From CAYMEK01 sp964389305 (GTDB taxonomy: Bacteria; Spirochaetota; Spirochaetia; SZUA-6; DRHE01): a stretch of 64,000 bases of DNA. Below the pieces are notes generated by a model. That model had not been told where the DNA came from. It did no database searches and worked only from the letters and a program-made list of their open reading frames with translations. Location of the stretch: contig CAYMEK010000016.1 in the NCBI GenBank assembly GCA_964389305.1, positions 4,455-68,454 of the forward strand, written 5' to 3'. Shown here in pieces: positions 61,999 to 64,000 of this stretch. The position numbers and the translations under genes are program-made. Position 1 is the first letter of the stretch; every line of letters starts with the position of its first letter.

Positions 61999-62298
61999 TT
62001 ACTTCAAGAAGGAATCCTCTCTTCTCGGCTCAAAATGACGTTCCATGTAGCTTTTATATACCTCTTTGCCATAGAGGCAGTCGACAACCAAACCAGCTGT
62101 GTCAATCATTCCAGAAGCCCACGCTGTCTTGGGCACATGGATTGGATTGTCATCCGCACGCAGAGTATCCGCCTGATCAATGAGGGATTTGACAATCTGT
62201 GGTATCTTCTCATTTAATAGGCTCCAAAGCCTCGTATTAGAATCGGCATACTTAAAGCTCGGCGTCTCCACCAACATCTCCTCCCTGGTATTTTTCAT
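61999..62298 (-). CDS. Small hypothetical protein
   Basis: The 99-codon frame begins MKNTREEMLVETPSFKYADS; the strong AGGGAGGAG lies inside it, so translation may really begin at the GTG (codon 10). The product is mixed, soluble, with IPQIVKSLIDQADTLRADD and KTAWASGMIDTAGLVVDCLY. The family is not recognised. Confidence 0.5.
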   Translation of the reverse strand: MKNTREEMLVETPSFKYADSNTRLWSLLNEKIPQIVKSLIDQADTLRADDNPIHVPKTAWASGMIDTAGLVVDCLYGKEVYKSYMERHFEPRREDSFLK

Positions 62299-62319
62299 TG
62301 TTTTTTCAGATTCCGTGGA

Positions 62320-62976
62320 TTACACTATAGGCTCACCGGAAGGCAATTGGCAAGCTACAAGAGACATCCGTGGGCTTTTTCTTGTTGGGTTTTTACTATT
62401 GTCTTTCAAGGTCGCCATCCTTCTGGCCCTCGTATGATCGACCCGTACCTCCAAGATTGAGCTATCACGTTGTCGGCAGTGTAGCACGGGAAGCTCATTC
62501 AGCACCCGCTGCCGCGTGCAGAACTCCAGCTCCGCCATGGCCTCCTCAACGGTCTCGTCGATCAGCGCTTTGAGCTCGGCAAGGTGTTCGAGCTTGTAAG
62601 CTATTGTTTTTGACAGTCCAAGTTCCTTAAAACTTGTCCTCTTGGAAGGACAGGTTTTCCCGCGTCCTCCTTTTTCTTTGGGAAGGCTGGCATTCCACTC
62701 TCCAATTGCCGTTTCGCCGCACAGTTTCTCTCGGGCTATGCGGTTGCCTTCTGCTTGCACCGGCAGCTCCTCGAGGAGCTTGTCTGTAAACTGCTCGATC
62801 GCCGGCATCTGGTAGGGCGGATTCAAAAAGACGTTTCCAAACCACCGCTGCTGCAACCCATCGTCCTGCTTTGTGAAGTACCTCTTCGCCTTGACTCGCT
62901 TTTGAGCAAACTCGCAGGAAGCCGGATCCAGGTCGATCTGTCCCAGGACCGCCCGCACGTCCTCCAGGATCTCCAT
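62320..62976 (-). pseudogene. Chimeric remnant: phage-type DNA adenine methyltransferase joined to another phage protein
   Basis: From 62976 down to about 62764 the minus strand encodes VRAVLGQIDLDPASCEFAQK and GNVFLNPPYQ, the core of phage DNA N-6-adenine methyltransferases (NPPY catalytic motif). From about 62763 to 62510 it changes to AREKLCGETAIGEWNASL, KGGRGKTCPSKRTSFKELG and KLEHLAEL, a phage protein type often encoded beside such methyltransferases. The N-terminus of the methyltransferase is cut at 62976 by the IS3 end, and the frame upstream (to 63126) lies inside the IS. The join implies an internal deletion. Confidence 0.7.
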
Positions 62977-63025
62977 GAACTGCCCCGTATTTACCGGAGA
63001 CACAAAATCATGAGAGGATTGTGTC

Positions 63026-63346
63026 ATGGTGAAACGAAACAGGTACTCAACAGAAGTACGAAAGAGAGCGGTTCGACTGGTTTTCGAACATGAAAAAGAG
63101 TACGAATCACAGTGGGCGGCGATCACTTCGATAGCCGGAAAGATTGGCTGTTCAGCCGAGACGCTGAGGAAATGGGTCCGGCAAGCAGAACGGGATCAAG
63201 GTCGTCGAGCAGGTCTGAGCAGCGATGAGCGTGAGCGGCTCAAAGCGTTGGAGAGGGAGAACCGAGAGCTTCGGCGGGCGAATGAGATCCTTCGCAAAGC
63301 TTCAGCATATTTCGCACAGGCGGAGCTCGACCGCCGACAGAAATAA
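63026..63346 (+). CDS. IS3-family transposase OrfA
   Basis: The 106-residue product MVKRNRYSTEVRKRAVRLVF has a helix-turn-helix (WAAITSIAGKIGCSAETLRK) and a C-terminal leucine-zipper-like helix (ALERENRELRRANEILRKAS). It binds the element ends. Its TAA stop overlaps the OrfB ATG (TAATG at 63344-63348), so the second protein may be made by coupling instead of, or as well as, frameshifting. Confidence 0.92.
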   Translation: MVKRNRYSTEVRKRAVRLVFEHEKEYESQWAAITSIAGKIGCSAETLRKWVRQAERDQGRRAGLSSDERERLKALERENRELRRANEILRKASAYFAQAELDRRQK

Positions 63347-64000
63347 TGGTGACATTTATTGATGAGAACCGGAAGGTCTATGGGGTCGGGCCGATGTGTG
63401 CCACGCTGCCGATCGCCCCATCGACCTACTATGAGCAGAAAGCACGTCAAGCAGATCCTGAGCGAGTTCCAAAGCGGATTCACCGGGATCGGCAAGTAGG
63501 TGAGGAGATTCAGCGTGTATGGGAAGAGAATTTCTGCGTCTACGGAGCGCGGAAGGTGTGGCGTCAGCTGAACCGGGAGGGAATACCGGTGGCCAAGTGT
63601 ACTGTAGAGCGGCTGATGCGCTGTTTGGGCCTTCAGGGCGTTGTGAGAGGCAAGCGAATCAGGACCACGGTGGCTGATGAGAAAGCGTGTCGTCCTGCTG
63701 ACCTGGTGAACCGTGCGTTCACCGCCAGCCGGCCCAATGAGTTGTGGGTGGCGGATTTCACGTATGTGGCGACCTGGAAGGGATTCGTATACGTGGCCTT
63801 TGTGATCGACGTGTTCGCTCGGATGATTGTCGGCTGGCGCGTGTCGGCATCGATGAATACGGATCTGACCCTGGATGCCCTGGAGCAGGCGTTGTGGGCT
63901 CGCACGATCACCGGCGGGTTGGTACACCACAGCGATCTGGGAAGTCAGTACCTGGCCATCCGCTATTCAGAACGACTGGCGGATGAGGGGATTAATCCAT
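63346..64000 (+). CDS. IS3-family transposase OrfB, C-terminus outside window
   Basis: Partial, 218 codons seen. It starts MVTFIDENRKVYGVGPMCAT and has the HTH_21 region (NFCVYGARKVWRQLNREGI) and the integrase core with the first Asp in ELWVADFTYVATWKG and the second in GGLVHHSDLGSQY. The DDE Glu should lie a little beyond the window. Confidence 0.92.
   Translation, partial: MVTFIDENRKVYGVGPMCATLPIAPSTYYEQKARQADPERVPKRIHRDRQVGEEIQRVWEENFCVYGARKVWRQLNREGIPVAKCTVERLMRCLGLQGVVRGKRIRTTVADEKACRPADLVNRAFTASRPNELWVADFTYVATWKGFVYVAFVIDVFARMIVGWRVSASMNTDLTLDALEQALWARTITGGLVHHSDLGSQYLAIRYSERLADEGINP

Larger units (their letters stand above)
62976..64000 (+). mobile_element. IS3-family insertion sequence, right end outside window
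   Basis: The left end TGAACTGCCCCGTATTTACC and GGAGAC at 62976-63001 has the IS3-type terminal pattern. Two transposase frames follow on the plus strand. The right end and the catalytic Glu region are beyond 64000. Confidence 0.85.

Noticed and set aside
1..64000. CRISPR arrays, rRNA genes and riboswitches
   Set aside because: No regularly spaced short repeats, no 16S/23S/5S stretches and no known riboswitch core was recognised by eye.

Overview
The window reads as the chromosome of a diderm spirochaete (Spirochaetota, probably a Spirochaetaceae-like lineage). The evidence is the wording of the ribosomal proteins (S3, S14, L33 closely resemble Treponema/Spirochaeta forms), an Asn in RpoB at the position of E. 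coli Ser531 (a spirochaete hallmark), a Bmp/TmpC-type nucleoside transport operon, and envelope proteins that imply an outer membrane. This is family-level recognition by eye; no search was run.

From 1 to about 42.7 kb every confident gene lies on the minus strand, so transcription runs from high to low coordinates. In that order: a NusG-paralogue (LoaP/RfaH-like) with capD- and degT-type sugar genes; a three-subunit molybdenum-hydroxylase-like set; dnaE, hom, a YggT protein, recG and rsmD; then tRNA-Thr, rpmG, tRNA-Trp, secE, nusG, rplKAJL, rpoBC; then rpsL, rpsG, fusA, tuf and the S10-spc-alpha ribosomal protein cluster down to a truncated rpsK. Visible control sites are a promoter before tRNA-Thr, a 14-bp hairpin between rplL and rpoB, and two tandem sigma70-type promoters between rpoC and rpsL. 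L4 carries an unusual Lys/Ala/Pro repeat tail of about 175 residues.

From 42.8 to 55.0 kb most genes are on the plus strand: two exported envelope proteins (one DPBB plus SPOR), ligA, and a complete Bmp-type nucleoside ABC transporter (lipoprotein, promoter and internal terminator, ATPase, two permeases). A spirochaetal hypothetical gene and 5-formyltetrahydrofolate cyclo-ligase follow on the minus strand, then an SDR and an outer-membrane-like protein on the plus strand.

At 55.02 kb lies a 3' half of a tRNA, and beyond it the window is an accessory region to the end. It holds an IS256-family element split by an intact 1,475-bp IS1182-like element with a 5-bp target duplication, a small beta-helix lipoprotein, an IS66 remnant, an iron-sulfur flavoprotein followed by an attC-like site, truncated hypothetical genes, a tyrosine-recombinase remnant, a broken phage-type adenine methyltransferase, and an IS3-family element running off the window. 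This looks like a decayed integrative element or prophage reworked by insertion sequences.
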